A stretch of DNA of 64,000 nt from Heterodera schachtii (Eukaryota; Nematoda; Chromadorea; Rhabditida; Heteroderidae). The DNA lies in the NCBI GenBank assembly GCA_023374025.1, contig SIJG01000027.1, forward strand, positions 369,252 to 433,251, written 5' to 3'. The notes under the pieces are model-generated. The model had not been told where the DNA came from. It made no database searches and saw only the letters and a list, made by a program, of their open reading frames with translations. The first letter of the stretch is position 1; every line of letters starts with the position of its first letter. The position numbers and the translations under genes were made by a program. This document shows, one piece after another, positions 40,612 to 52,715 of this stretch.

Positions 40612-42161
40612 GTAAACCAAAATAATTTAATTTTAAATCTTTCAAACGAAAATATTTCTAATAAAAAAATTAAAAAAACTAAATATAAATTAGATTTAAA
40701 TTCAATATAATTTTAATTTTGATAAAATTAAATAAAATTAACAAAGTTATCAAATACATTATTTAAGGGTTTCAACATAAGAATAACGAGGGAAAATTAC
40801 GGATCTTAAAAATTTATCAAAAATAAATAAATAATTTTTTTTATTTCGGACTTAGAATTCCTTCAAAAAATTTAGAAAATTTAAATTATCAGTTGTTAAA
40901 TTATAATGTTGAAATTTCGTCCAATAAATAGCAAAATATATTTTTATCTTTTCTCCATTAAATTTATTACTTAATGGAATTACATTATACAAAATTATTA
41001 TTCGTATTTGAAATGGTAATATTTTATTTGAAATGGTAATATTTCCAATAAATATTAATATTCACAAAACATGGAATTTATAGTTCATAATTTCTATATT
41101 TTTGTGTTAGGTTCCGTTTCTTTTTAAAATAAAAATAGAAACATTTGTAATTATTGAAATTAAAAATTATACAATAAAATTAATTTAAATTCAATATTTT
41201 ATATGGAATTAAAATAAAGCTAGAAAATAATTTCATTAATCATTATTCTTAATTCTTAATTGTTTATTTTTATATTATAAACAAAGGAAAATTTGAAAAA
41301 ATTAAGGAATAATTAGAAAATATTTGAGTATAAAAGAAATTCCAAAGACAACATTCAAGAAAATAAATAAAATATGACAATAATGCACTGATTTATTAAA
41401 ATTCGAAACGAAAATGTTAAAAATAAATTTTATAAAGATAATTAAACAATGAAAATAAGCAAATAAATATTACAAAAAAAAAAGATTTAAAAAATTATGA
41501 ACAAAGTATTAAAATTCTTACACATAAAAACAGTTAATTCTCAAAAATAGATTTTTTATCAAATTGATTTTTTAAAAATGAAATTTATTTTCATTTTCAC
41601 TAAAACAACATTAAAAATAATTATTATGAAGTGAAAGTACTAAAAATTTAAATTAAAATGAAAGTGCATAACAGACTTTTGAATAATTATATTTGAAATA
41701 AAAAGAACCAAGAAATTAATAAAATGATAATTTGGAAAACAAAAAATGAATTCATAAACTTTTTAAAACTTGATTAAAATAATTAAATTTAATTGAGTAT
41801 AAAATAAATTATTTTAAAGTCAACTTTATTCATTTTACATGTAAAATACGCATTTTAATAAATGAATATTGAATTTTAACTGCTAAAATAGTTAAATAAA
41901 ATTAATCTAAATAAGTTATTTCCAATGCTTTATTACTTAAATATACTCAATTTAATAAATAAAAAAAATAATTGAAATGAATAAATTTATTTACCAAATA
42001 AATTAATAATCTTTTATTGTAAATTTAATTTCGTTTATTCTTTCACCATTTAATTATATCAAGTTTTTGAATATTCTTTTTCATTATTAATTACTTTTTT
42101 TAACAAATAAAATTCAATAGAAAATGTAAATAACGAAATCCAATTAATATAATCTTGAAAA

Positions 42162-43513
42162 TTATTTTAAGCTTTTTAAAACAATGACTAGCAATAATAC
42201 AACGGCGAAGTTCCTGATGGAGTCCGACAATCCCAGTCTGTCCATCATGTCTATTCCGAGTAAGTTCTTTGATCCGTCTTTGGAAACAAAGAAATGCCCA
42301 AACGCTGAACGGTCTCCAAACGAAAAATGTAGCATTTCCTTTGCCAACAAATGGTCGAGTCGTTCCATCGTGGTACTGAGCGCGTTTTTGACAACGGCTC
42401 AATTTCAAAGCTCCGATTTGGCGCACAGTGTCCTCACGAAGAACAGTTCCTTCAGTGCCGAAATCTGCAATGAAATCCACGTTCGTTCCGTTCACAGCAA
42501 TCGGAACTTCGATCATTCCATTCTTCCTCTGGTTTTCGCCTTTAACCAGGAAAATTCCTCCAACGCGGACGTTGTTCACCGCTTTCTCCTTTCCTCCATT
42601 CTTCTTCAACCATGCCTGGTGCTTGGCACACATTCTTTCCAAGTGGCCATTCCTCTTGCACTTTCGGCAAACCGTTTCTTGGTGTCGGCATTCCCTCGAC
42701 GAATGCTTCCCACCGCATCGCCAGCATTCGCGCTGCGATCGGTTGCTGCTCCGAGTTCCTGTCGACATGCTGCTCGCATTCGACGAATGGTCCGAGTTCT
42801 TTCGCTTCTTTTGGCCCTTCAATTTGGCTGCCAACAAATGCTTCGAAACATGTGGCTGCTCCAGTGCCTTGGCTTCGGCGATGGTCGACATGTAGATCTT
42901 CAAGTCGTCTACCACGGTGTCGTACTTGACCGTGTCACCATCCGCTGCCAACTTGGCCAAAATTCGCGACCGCAGAGTAGCATCCTTCGGCGATTTCAAA
43001 GAAATAAGCAAAACCATACAATCGAATTGCTCTTCATTCAATTTCTTGAAGTTGAAATCCCTCAGAATCTTCTTTTGTCGGTTGATGAAGGTGCCAAAAT
43101 CTTCGTCTTCGTCTTTCACCGATCGGAGACACTCATACCTGTCAATCCAGACGGATTGAGGTCGGCTGAACAATGCCTTCAGCTTCTCCGAAGTCTCCAC
43201 AAAGTCGAAGTCGGTCACTTCTCTCGGTAAGACAGACTTACAATATTCGCTGAACGTCGGTCCACACAATTTCGTCATCAACAGCTTCACCTTCAACTTC
43301 CTGAATGTTTGGCGCGGCACAGTCCAGAGCGAACTCAAATCGCTTCAGCCAATCCTCAATTTCACACCCACGATGCTGACTAGCATCAAAACATTCCACG
43401 TCCGGGAGTTTTGGCAATTGAGAGGCATTCTGTGCCGGTGGCGCATTTTGCTGTTGAGCAGCCAACAATTGCTGCAAAATGTCTGTCAATCGTTGGATTG
43501 CTGCGTCCCCCAT
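42162..43513 (-). pseudogene. LTR-retrotransposon gag with zinc knuckles and start of protease, truncated
   Basis: ATG at 43513 opens a gag N-terminus (Gln/Ala-rich, then CEIEDWLKRFEFALDCAAPN). A one-base shift near 43285 moves to the main frame: LLMTKLCGPTFSEYCKSVLP, DFDFVETSEKLKALF, then a Ser/Arg linker and two CCHC-type knuckles (CWRCGGKHSSRECRHQ and CRKCKRNGHLERMCAKHQ). The retropepsin follows (IEVPIAVNG...FIADFGTEGTVL) with D-F-G in place of the usual D-(T/S)-G. A further shift near 42330 leads to the protease end (LLGIDMMDRLGL), after which coding stops at 42162 in A+T desert: no reverse transcriptase, RNase H or integrase and no LTRs seen. The knuckles bind RNA in the family; this copy is dead. 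The long open frame on the opposite strand is antisense. Confidence 0.85.
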
Positions 43514-43559
43514 TTTTGTCGTTCACCACTCTATTGCTAACAGCGCCTTTTTAAATACA

Positions 43560-44130
43560 ATTTATTTTATTAATGGAATATTAAAATTGGGTTTTTAAAC
43601 GATTGCTCGATTTATTTACATTTACTTTTTTAAAATATGAAAAATTGCTATGATTTCTTATGTAATGATAATCTAAATTTAGGGATTTTTTGGCACAAAA
43701 ATCCGGACCCTAATAATAACAATTTAAATTTATGACAATATACATCTTTAACTCTTTAATTAACTTCTCTATACAGTATATTATTATTTTTATTTTAAAT
43801 GTTTCAGTTTTCTTATTTTTATAATGAAAAAATATAAAGTAATTAAATACTCATTTGTTTACTTAAAAAAATCAATTATTTTAGAATAATTAAAAAATTT
43901 ATGCAATTCTATGAAGACGTTTCTTCTCTTAGCAAATAACCAAAAATAAAAGTTAGTTGGGCAAGAAAATTTTAAAAAAAAATACTTAAGTTTTTAATTT
44001 TTTGGAATTTCAGCTGAAAACTAAAAATTTAAATGACAATAAATAATAAAAAGTTATTTGAACAATTTTAATTAGTGCATTTTTATTAATAGCACTTTTT
44101 CTACAAACTATTATGTAAATGCACTCAAAA
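43560..44130. other. A+T-rich stretch upstream of the gag fragment
   Basis: No LTR, primer-binding site or gene that I can support. Confidence 0.5.
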
Positions 44131-44149
44131 AGAAAAAATTGTTGCGGAC

Positions 44150-44745
44150 GAAAATAAAAAATCACCGTTTTCGTACGAAACGAAAAACGAAATTTTGAGA
44201 ACCGAAACCGAAAACAAAACAAAAATAGTGCTATGTCTACCGACGAAAAGTGCAAATTTGGGCGACCGACGAAAAGTGCAAAATTTGCCAAAATTTTGAA
44301 TAAATCAACTTATAACTTGGCTTAGACGCAACCAAATTGTTCAATCTTGGTATCATACGATAGCCCTTGAATTGCTTTATTAGCATGCTAAAACTCAAAA
44401 AATTTTATTAAGTTTTACAAAAGTTAAGTCAAAAAACTGGAAAAATTGTCATAACTTTTGAAAACATGATAAAAATTTTTTAAATTTGGCAAGCTAATAG
44501 CGCAATTCAAGGGCTATCGTATGATATCAAGAATGTACAATTTGGTTGCTTCTAAGCAAAGTTATGAGTTGATTTAGTCAAAAAGTTTGGCAAATTTTGC
44601 ACTTTTCGTCGGTTGCACTTTTCGTCGGTCGACCCACCACGCAAAAATTGGTGAACGAAACGAAACACGAAGCCGAAACTCAAAAAGTGCCGAAAAGGTG
44701 GGAAAACGAGAACGAAACGAAATGTGGTCCATCCCTGCGCCGGAC
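44150..44745. repeat. Outer element of CGAAACGAAA words split by a foldback insertion
   Basis: GAACCGAAACCGAAAACAAA and CGTACGAAACGAAAAACG left of 44236 and GTGAACGAAACGAAACACG, ACGAGAACGAAACGAAATG right of 44640 share the same vocabulary. The palindromic element between them appears to be inserted in it. Confidence 0.5.
44238..44632. mobile_element. Foldback element with CCGACGAAAAGTGCAAA ends
   Basis: CCGACGAAAAGTGCAAA occurs twice at the left end and in inverse orientation twice at the right end. The arms (about 44240-44400 and 44465-44630) pair further in through GGTATCATACGATAGCCCTTG and its inverse CAAGGGCTATCGTATGATAT. No ORF. Related arm sequence occurs near 917-975. Confidence 0.85.
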
Positions 44746-45896
44746 CCTCCCCCCTGTAATTTTAAATAAATTAATCACAAATTTTTTTAAAAGAAAATTC
44801 TTTTTTTTATTTAAATATTCTTGTCAGTTAATTGATTAATTTGATAGTTTCACGCCGCCATTTATTGTGTAAGAAATTTAATTTTTTTTTTTAATATTCC
44901 TAGTAATATATCCTAAATTCCTTATTTGCTATTATATCAAATTAAAATTTTCTTATTATTTTTTTTTATAAATTAACTTATGCAATTATTTTGTTGTCGA
45001 TGCATCCTATTTTAAACATCAAAACAATAAAATTATCATTTAGTTTATGTAAAAAATTGTTTTAATTTTTTTAAGATATTTTTTCATTACATTTTCTTGA
45101 CCTGCCACCGATTTTTATTGTCCTCTCAATTTACCGATAATATTCGAACTAAAAATTGTCTAAATATGCATATCTTAGACATTTTTAAGAAAATAATGAA
45201 TTTTAGTGTTAATTTTTTTTTCTTTCAAATTTTGGCTAGTTGTTAACAGATTTTTGTACAAAAATCTCAAAATATTGCGTTAAATATTAAATTTTTCAGA
45301 AATATCTTTTTTATTTAACAGTTTAATTAAATTTATAAATTCAATCAATATTGTAGATTTAATAAATACTAGCAAATTTTGTAAATTTTTCAACTTCCAC
45401 TTCATTCTGTTATGTAATATAAAAACCAAAAAGGTTAAGGAGAGTTTCTATAATTTTATAAAAACAAAATATAGAATGAAGAAACAATTTGCTTTTCAAA
45501 TAATTGTTTAAATTATTATTATTTTGTTTAAGATTTATTCGATTATTTGTTTTAATTAAATTATTATTAATTTACATTTCATTAATGCAGTATTTGATTG
45601 CTCATTTTGTAAAATGACTCTTTTTTATTATTTTTTCACAGCATTAGAAGAATTGAATATTAATTTATAAAATGGTTTTTGAATAATAATATTATTATTT
45701 GCAATTTTTAAAGCTTTTTGTTCAAAATTTTTTAGAATAAAAAAACAAATTTTCTTATAAAAATTATAATAATGAAATTTGAAAATTATCTCATTCCATT
45801 TGACGCTTTTCTATTTAATTGTCTTTTTGTTTTTATTAATTTTTGAATATTTCTTTTATATTTTTCAAATATAACTTTGTTTTATACTTTAATAAC

Positions 45897-45962
45897 ATGG
45901 TGTCAATTGTCTCATCAGACAAAACGTACGAGGTTCACCCAATCTTCGGCATTCTTATAACT
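45897..45962 (+). CDS. Exon-like island with ATG, 66 nt
   Basis: ATG followed by VSIVSSDKTYEVHPIFGILI and T, then donor GTAAAATT, phase 0. Codon use (GTC, GAC, ACG, CAC, TTC, GGC) contrasts sharply with about 90% A+T flanks. A candidate first coding exon; the next exon was not identified. Confidence 0.4.
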
Positions 45963-47795
45963 GTAAAATTTGCATGAAATTTTTACATTTAAATTGAATG
46001 AAACTAAATTTTCCTCATTTTAAATGTTATTACTTTCAAATGAAACTCATTTCTTTTGATTAATATTTATTTCATCAAAAATAGAAAATAATTGTTTCTG
46101 CTTATATTTAATAATTATTTTTTATAAAAAAAAATAATTGGTCTTTTTCTTTATGTAATATCTGATAAGTTTTAAGTAGTTTTACATTTATATATTGAAA
46201 AAGTTTGAATTTTTTGCATGATTTAGAAGAGAAAATTAAGATTATATTTCATTAAAGGAAAAAAAATTATCTTTTTGTTTTATGGTTCAATTGAATAAAT
46301 TTTACTATTTTCTTTTTGTATTTTGTATTCTCTTCCTTGGATTGTGTAAATTCAAAAATCTTTTCTAACAAATTTGTTTATTTTCTAAGGTTCGTTTTAT
46401 TTAAAAATTATTAATTTTGAATTTTATTTATGTGTTTTAATTTATTTATTTATTTTGTATACAGAATTTTATTAAAACACTTGTAGAAAATCCGATTTAA
46501 AAATTTAACTTAAGTGCTTGGTTTTTTAAATATATTTGTTTAATATAATTATGATTTGATTTTAAGTTCTTAATAAGAATAAATGATTATTTAAATTGAA
46601 ATATTTATAAGGCTAAATATTATTGATAAATAATATTCTTTCTATCATAATTTTGAAAAAACTAATTTATATTAATTAAAAAATAATAATTTTCGAATAA
46701 TAAATAATTTTAAAAAATTAATATTAATACATAAAATAAAAATTGCCTCTATCACTCATGTTACAGCATTTTTTTGGCTCCAATATTTGTTTTGGGTTTT
46801 TCTACTATTTTTATGATTCAATTTTTTAATTTCACTGTTTCTTTTAAATTTTATAAATCCAATTAAATAAAAAAACAATACTAATGTTTTTATTTATTCT
46901 AATGTTAGAAAATATTATAATTTTATTAATTAAAATATTTATTTTTATTTTAATTACTTCAAAATTGTTTTTTTATTTAATTTTAAGCAGCTTAATCGGT
47001 TAATTACTTAGTAAATTGATTTTTAAGTTAAATTGAATTATATGCATCTCCTTTTAAAATAAATTATTATTATTATTATTAACTTTTTATTAAATTCGTT
47101 GGACTGGACTAAAATTTTATTAATAAATAAATTATTTTGATAAGTTCACTTATGATGCGATGCGCCTGAATAGTTTTAATTAAACAAAAAAGTAATTTAA
47201 TGACGGAAATATATTTCAACAAATATATTAATGTTTTAATTTGTAAAATAAAAGTATTTATTTACTAAAAATATTTTCTTATAAAATGTTTAATTATAAA
47301 TCATTTATTCATTTTTTTATTTTCTTCATATTTAATTAATTCATTTCTATTCTTTAATATTATTTCATTAAACCGTTTTATAAATTGTCCCAGCTGATAC
47401 TTTTTATTTTCAATATTAAAATTTTCGATTAAAAATAAATATTTTTTACTTAATGTATTTTCCTTTTTTCATTCGTTCAAATGAACCTAATTTATATGTT
47501 TAAATATTGTCTCTTTCATTATCTTTTTATTTGTAATGACTTTTGAACAAAATAAATTAATTAATGAAACTTTTAAAATTTTTAATTAATTTAAATTTCG
47601 ATTTAGTCACAAATTATTTACATTTTACTTTAATATTTAAATCAAATGTCCAAATTAATTTTAATATGTTTTCAATTCTGTAGATTGAATGATATAAATA
47701 TTCAGCATTTTTTTCGATACCAATTCTCGATATTATACTATTTTTAAATATTAATTTAAATTCAATCAAAACCAAGCTTTTAGTAATAAATGTAG

Positions 47796-47847
47796 TTTTT
47801 ATTTTGCAAACATTTAATTACGGGTTGCTGGAGAACCTCTATAAACG
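47796..47847 (+). CDS. Exon-like island, 52 nt
   Basis: After AATGTAG the frame reads FILQTFNYGLLENLYK and ends before GTATTAAA. Coding-like, but the acceptor lacks a good pyrimidine tract. Confidence 0.25.
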
Positions 47848-48168
47848 GTATTAAAAACAAGAAATTTAAAGTTTTTAATTGTCTACATTAAATTTTCAGT
47901 ATTGATACCTCATTAATACATTTTGATTTTTTGGGTTTTCTTTAAATATCTATACATAGATTTGTTTTATTAAATCTTCTGCTGCATCTATGACTTTTTT
48001 TTGTTGCAGTAAATTTTTTATTTATTTAATTTTTTTGGTAAAAATGAATTACTAATGAATTAATGACAATGGTATTATCAATACTTGTAACCAAATATTC
48101 CTTAATATATTTAACTGTAATTTTTGTACTAATTTTAAAAGAATTAAAAAATTAGTTTTGATTATGGC

Positions 48169-48480
48169 CCCGACTTATAGTGACGAAAAATCTCAAATAG
48201 TTAATTAAAATAGTGAGGAAAAAGTGCCAAAATAATCATAAAAAGTGAAAAAAGTCCAAAATAGTGACAAATATTGACATAATCTTCAGCCAAAAATTGA
48301 GCAAAAAAAAAAAAATTTTAATGATTACAGTGGCAAATAAGTTTTACATTTCCTTCCTTATAATTTATTAGCAAAAATTGAAATTTTTTAAATCAAAATT
48401 TTGTCAAAAAAAATTGGGTAATAAATTTTTTTTAATTTTTCATTTCTTAATGGTTTTTATTTTTGAATATTTCGGTCGAT
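48169..48480. mobile_element. Truncated relative of the 34.6-kb MITE
   Basis: Shares AGTGCCAAAAT, AAAAAGT(G/C)...GTCCAAAATA, TTGACATAAT and CAGCCAAAAATT in order with 34690-34760. No intact right end. Confidence 0.55.
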
Positions 48481-48547
48481 TTGTTAAAAATGAATAAGAA
48501 TCTTTTTTATTTTATTAATTTATTATATACCATTGAATTTTCAATAT

Positions 48548-48592
48548 TATGTAATTTATTTCTCCAACTATCATGGTTATCGCTCGGCGAAA
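48548..48592 (+). CDS. Exon-like island
   Basis: Reads IYFSNYHGYRSAK and ends AAA before GTAGGCCG. The composition (CATGGTTATCGCTCGGCG) is unlike the flanks. Start not defined. Confidence 0.25.
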
Positions 48593-48761
48593 GTAGGCCG
48601 AAAGCGCTAATGTATAAACTAATCAAATTATTCTATTAAAACTTATGGCTAATTTAATAAATGTTGTTGCTTTTATTTCATTGGCAAAATGGTTTTAAAT
48701 TTTCTTTCTTATTATTTTAATTGCAATTAGTTTTTTATTATTTTTTTCATTTTATTTTTTA

Positions 48762-49028
48762 TTGTTTTTTTGTCTCTTCAAACGTTTTCCGGAATGGAAT
48801 TCAAATATTTGTGTTTCAATATCAGTTCACCAAGTTCTAAGGATCCGTGATTCTTGGTTTAAAATCAGTGTACAAATTTTCAATGGACAATTGTTTGGTT
48901 TAAAACAGGGCTCGCATTCGTCCTTGGATGCCAAGGACGCCCTTGAAATTGGACTCTCTTTCTTGAAAATAAAAAATGTCCTTGGGTGTCAAAGACGTCC
49001 TTGGAAATCAGAATTTGGAAAAAATTAA
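48762..49028 (+). other. Coding-like island followed by a CAGGGCTCG element end
   Basis: An open frame includes FPEWNSNICVSISVHQVLRI and RDSWFKISVQIFNGQLFG (to about 48895), which looks like real protein. From 48906 (CAGGGCTCGCATTCG) the sequence becomes a repeat with CCTTGGATG/CCTTGGGTG words, so the reading frame beyond is not gene. The end of a hAT-like element may interrupt an exon. Confidence 0.3.
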
Positions 49029-49029
49029 A

Positions 49030-50215
49030 AATTCAACGAAATTTGAATATTTGAATTATTTTTTAAAAACATATAAAAATTAAAGTATTATAAAAATGTT
49101 TAAATTTAATTTTTTATTGCAAATGACTAAATAATAAATTTTTTATTAAATAAAATCTTTTTTTTAATACAGCCAAAACATTTTAAAAAATTTAAAAATC
49201 CATTTATTTTTCCTGTTCTAGTATTATCATTTATTGAATAATGTTTTCTTCAATATGGATTTATTTATATTTATTTTTATAATAGTAGAAAAGATTCAAT
49301 TTAAATTAAATGTATTTTATAAAAAAATTAATAAATTTAATAATTTTTTATGATTAAATTAATGTTTTTTTTAATTTTAAATATTTATAAAAACACGATT
49401 AATATTTTGTTTTTTTTTCCCAATTTTATCTCGAAATATTTGAAACATGTTAGCAATTTTGTTGATTTTTGGTGCTTTGGTGGATAATCTATAATTTTTT
49501 TCGGGTATGTACTTTAGAAAATTTACTATATTATTTTTCTTTGTTATAATAAAAAAATTTATCTTTGCATTTGGGATTTCTTTTTAACTTAAATATTTTT
49601 TAATTATCTGATATTTTTTAATTTTTTTTATTAAATCGTATTTGGTGCTATTATAAATCCAATAAAAATGACAAAGGCCAAAAACGCCGTAATTTCCCGT
49701 AATCCGTGATTTTCAATTTTTTTTTATCCTTTAAAAAACTAATACAAACTGGCTAAAAGAAAATTATTATCAGAATACAAGACTTGTAAGATTTTTTCAT
49801 GCAAAAATCTCAAAATATTGGCAAAAATACAAACTCAGAGCTGTATAGAAAAATTTCAATATTTTTCTTAACTTTTCAATAATGTTAAAAGTTAGAAGAA
49901 ATCGCAAAAATCCGCAACCCATAATCCATAAACAGAATCCGTAATTACGCCTAGCCCTGCTTACAATAGGTAACGAATGAAAACTTTTATGGAAAAACTT
50001 TAATTTAAACCAAAATATTTGGTTAGAATAATAACAGATTAATAAAAAAATATTTTAGTTTTTGGCAAAATGATTTATCATTTATTTATTATTAATATAT
50101 TTATTGTTTTAAAAAAAATTGCATTTATTTTTCTGATTATTTATTATTTTTTTATTCTTAATTTAAAAAAAATGTTAATATTCAAAAAGAAAACATTTTT
50201 AATTTTTTTTATTTC
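49030..50215. other. A+T desert with a repeat end at 49.68-49.96 kb
   Basis: AATCCGTGA and AATCCGTAATTACG words between 49676 and 49960, with a right end that reads CAGGGCTAGGCG in reverse at 49961, suggest part of a MITE (its left end may be the CAGGGCTCG at 48906, but the flanks do not match). No gene. Confidence 0.35.
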
Positions 50216-50218
50216 TAG

Positions 50219-50251
50219 AGGTTTCCTCGTGTTTTCCGATCTATTGAATTC
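50219..50251 (+). CDS. Micro-exon candidate, 33 nt
   Basis: ATTTCTAG before and GTAGGT after, enclosing exactly 11 codons (RFPRVFRSIEF) in phase 0. Both splice sites match this window's consensus well. Confidence 0.35.
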
Positions 50252-50898
50252 GTAGGTTTTGTGCCGGTTAATTTTCGTTTCTATTTTTTTAAAACTTTTT
50301 TTCATAAATTTTATTTAAACTTATATCTTTATAACCATTCTTTTGAGCCTGCTTTTTTTCGGTTTTTATACCAATATTTTCATAAATTTTTTTTTAGCGA
50401 ATGATTCCTAGAAAATACTAATTACTCTTTAACTTTTTTCCAATCCATTAAAATAATGTTTGATAATTTTTTGAAATTAAAGAATAATGAATAAACCTGA
50501 AATTTTCTCTTTTTAATTTATGTATTTATTTAATAAAAATTTCTTTTTATTATTTAATAGCATTTTATTTATGTCCCATCGTATTCTTAAAATGCAAATA
50601 AATCAAAGAGAAAATTATAAAAGAAAACTAAATTTGAAAAATTTTTTTTTCTTTAATATTTTCTTCTCGCGGTCAGTTAAATGTGTATAAAATATATTAA
50701 TTTTTTTTAAATTCAATCATTTTTTAAATTTATTCATCATTTTTTATAAAACAATTAGAGAAAATATAATAAATTAATTAAAATGATTGATGATGAGAAA
50801 TATAAAAAATCATTAAAAATAAAAAATAATTAATAAAAATATATAAAACGATTATCATTTAAATTAATATATATTTGTTTTAATCAAACCTTTTTTAA

Positions 50899-50991
50899 AT
50901 TAATATTGTCGTCCAACAAAAAGGTTGGAACATGCCTAGTATTATGCGCAAGATTGAAAATATTATAGAGAAAATTAATTTTAACACATAA
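50899..50991 (+). CDS. Exon-like island ending in a stop
   Basis: Open frame reading INIVVQQKGWNMPSIMRKIE and on to a TAA at 50989. The GC-bearing codons cluster at 50908-50952. It may be a terminal exon or end at an unseen donor. Confidence 0.3.
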   Translation: MNIVVQQKGWNMPSIMRKIENIIEKINFNT

Positions 50992-51406
50992 TTTTAAATA
51001 TTTAATTGAATAAGAAAATAGTTGAGCTAACAGCATTTTGTTCAGTAAAATTCATTAACAAACAAATAATCAATTAAATTAAATAATTTTATTAATCAAC
51101 CTTTTTAAAATATTTATAGATATCATAATTTCAATAAAAACAAAATTTATAAAGTTATAAAGTTTAAGAAAGAAATAAAATTTCTTACGAAAAATTGTAA
51201 AGTCGCTATCTGATAATCATTAGTATATAATTAACTACTAAAATTAACAAATATATAAAAGAAATTAATGTTCAAAACTCAAAAATAACAAGTTTCAATT
51301 TTAGAAAATTGGAAAAATAAAATTTAAAATTGTGTTGAAAATATTCAAAACATTTCATTTTAATTTTCTATTTGATGAAAAATTAACAAAATTTAGACTA
51401 TAAAAG

Positions 51407-51448
51407 GAGAAGGAAGCTAAACCAAACGCAAGCCAGTCTCGCCTTGAA
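51407..51448 (+). CDS. Micro-exon candidate, 42 nt
   Basis: After CTATAAAAG the frame reads EKEAKPNASQSRLE and stops at the donor GTATAAAT, phase 0 at both ends. The acceptor pyrimidine tract is poor. Confidence 0.25.
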
Positions 51449-52389
51449 GTATAAATTTAAAGTGTTTAAAGGTAATTAAAGGTTTTCGAGAAAACATTAA
51501 TTTTGACGCTACATTTAAATATCTAATCAAAATGGTAAATGATAAATAATATATTAAACATTTTAACTAATCATAATTGAGTATAAAAATAATTTATTTG
51601 CAGTCAATAAAATAAAAATATATATTTGAAAAGGAAAAAAGGTATAAAATTTTATTTTTAATTTTTAGAAGGTTTTTATTAAAATAATTTTAATATTAAA
51701 ATAAGAATCTACTTCAAAAATAGAAAATTAAAACTGAAATGCAAAAAATTAAGAAAGTTTTAATAAAATAAATGAATGAAATAAAAATGGTCAAGAAAAA
51801 CAAAATGACAATTAAAGTAAAAGAGGAACATTTAGATATTATTAATTTTAATTATTTTTATAATATTAAATGATAATAATAGATTAAAATCAATTTTTTT
51901 TTAATTTGTTTAAATGTTTAGAACTTTAAAAAAAATATTTTATATTAATGATATTTATTTTCAATTTCATTAAAACTGATTAAATGTTGTTTGATTTTTG
52001 CATTTACTTAATCTCACCATTTTTCATGATGATAAATGAATGGGTATTTCAACTATAAATATATATTTTAAATGTTAACCCGAATTTTGAACTTAGATTC
52101 TATAAATTTAAACGACAACATATAAATATATTTTATATTTAAATTATTTTTTTATTGAAAAATAATTGAAAATTAAAAATCGCTCATCTAGCATTCAAAG
52201 AATGAGTTGGTTGCAAGAAATTAAAAATTAATAAATATCATAATATACTAGCAATATTATTAAAAAGCATGTAGCAGATTAATTATTTGTTTTCTGTTTT
52301 TGATGAAAGAAACATTAAAGAAAAGAAATGAATTAATTAATTAGAAATTATAATTTTTATAAAGAAATGGTGTGTAATTGAAAAACGTA

Positions 52390-52545
52390 TAAGTAGTTAT
52401 CCCACGGTACCCGTACACCGACCCGTGTGAAAACACATCTTTTCACACCTTTAGGAGGGTGTCAAGACACGTGTTTTGGCACTGAACCGGGGGCTGTCCG
52501 AGGCCTGGGGGCAGTGCGCGAAATTTTCGCGCATTTTTTTGGATT
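52390..52545. repeat. GC-rich repeat fragment with small hairpins
   Basis: CCCACGGTACCCGTACACCG, then GTGTGAAAACACATCTTTTC and GCGCGAAATTTTCGCGC, all partly palindromic, in a desert of A+T. Similar in style to the GGGAC repeats at 19.1 and 25.2 kb. Probably a transposon fragment. Confidence 0.4.
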
Positions 52546-52604
52546 TTTGATTTGTTATAATAAGGAAATATGAGTTTAATATTTTCATTTCTTCTTGTCT
52601 TACG

Positions 52605-52715
52605 TTCTTTTTCCCCTGCCTCCAATCCACGGCGGCAACGCCTACAGCATTAAATTTAAATGAAATTAAAAAATAATATGTCAAATAGAAGAATTAAATA
52701 TTTGCATTTTTTCTA
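52605..52715. repeat. Dispersed duplication copy 1 with exon-like core
   Basis: The stretch CCACGGCGGCAACGCC(T/A)ACAGC plus TAAATTTAAATGAAATTAAA and AGAAGAATTAAATATTTGC recurs at 61888-61990 in the same orientation. Reads STAATPTALNLNEIKK then stops. See the partner copy. Confidence 0.75.

Larger units (their letters stand above)
38870..42160. other. A+T desert, part 1
   Basis: No long ORF. Contains an uninterrupted run of 28 A at 39332-39359. Small exon-like islands on the plus strand: 39722-39766 (acceptor ATACCAG, reading ASVNTTRNKGKFSK, donor GTAAAA), 40190-40245 (QEWDKSNKSVTA in one frame, MGQIQQIRHSCLK in another) and 40570-40611 (ATG, MLENFLRKSSTRFK, donor GTAAAC). An island at 40398-40442 (GCCATCATGAAGCCGG) is open on both strands. 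Confidence 0.35.
44840..48160. other. A+T desert, part 2
   Basis: No long ORF on either strand. Exon-like plus-strand islands are listed separately at 45897 and 47796. One further weak island is at 47145-47173 (TTCACTTATGATGCGATGCG, donor-like GTTTTAAT). The segment around 46060-46110 recurs diverged at 57755-57800 (TTTATT(T/C)CATCAAAA, TAGAAAATAATT). Confidence 0.4.

Noticed and set aside
42184..43230. 348-aa plus-strand ORF opposite the gag fragment
   Set aside because: It is antisense to a recognisable gag with zinc knuckles; the amino acid pattern (Ser/Phe/Leu/Arg/Cys) is that of a reverse-complement shadow.
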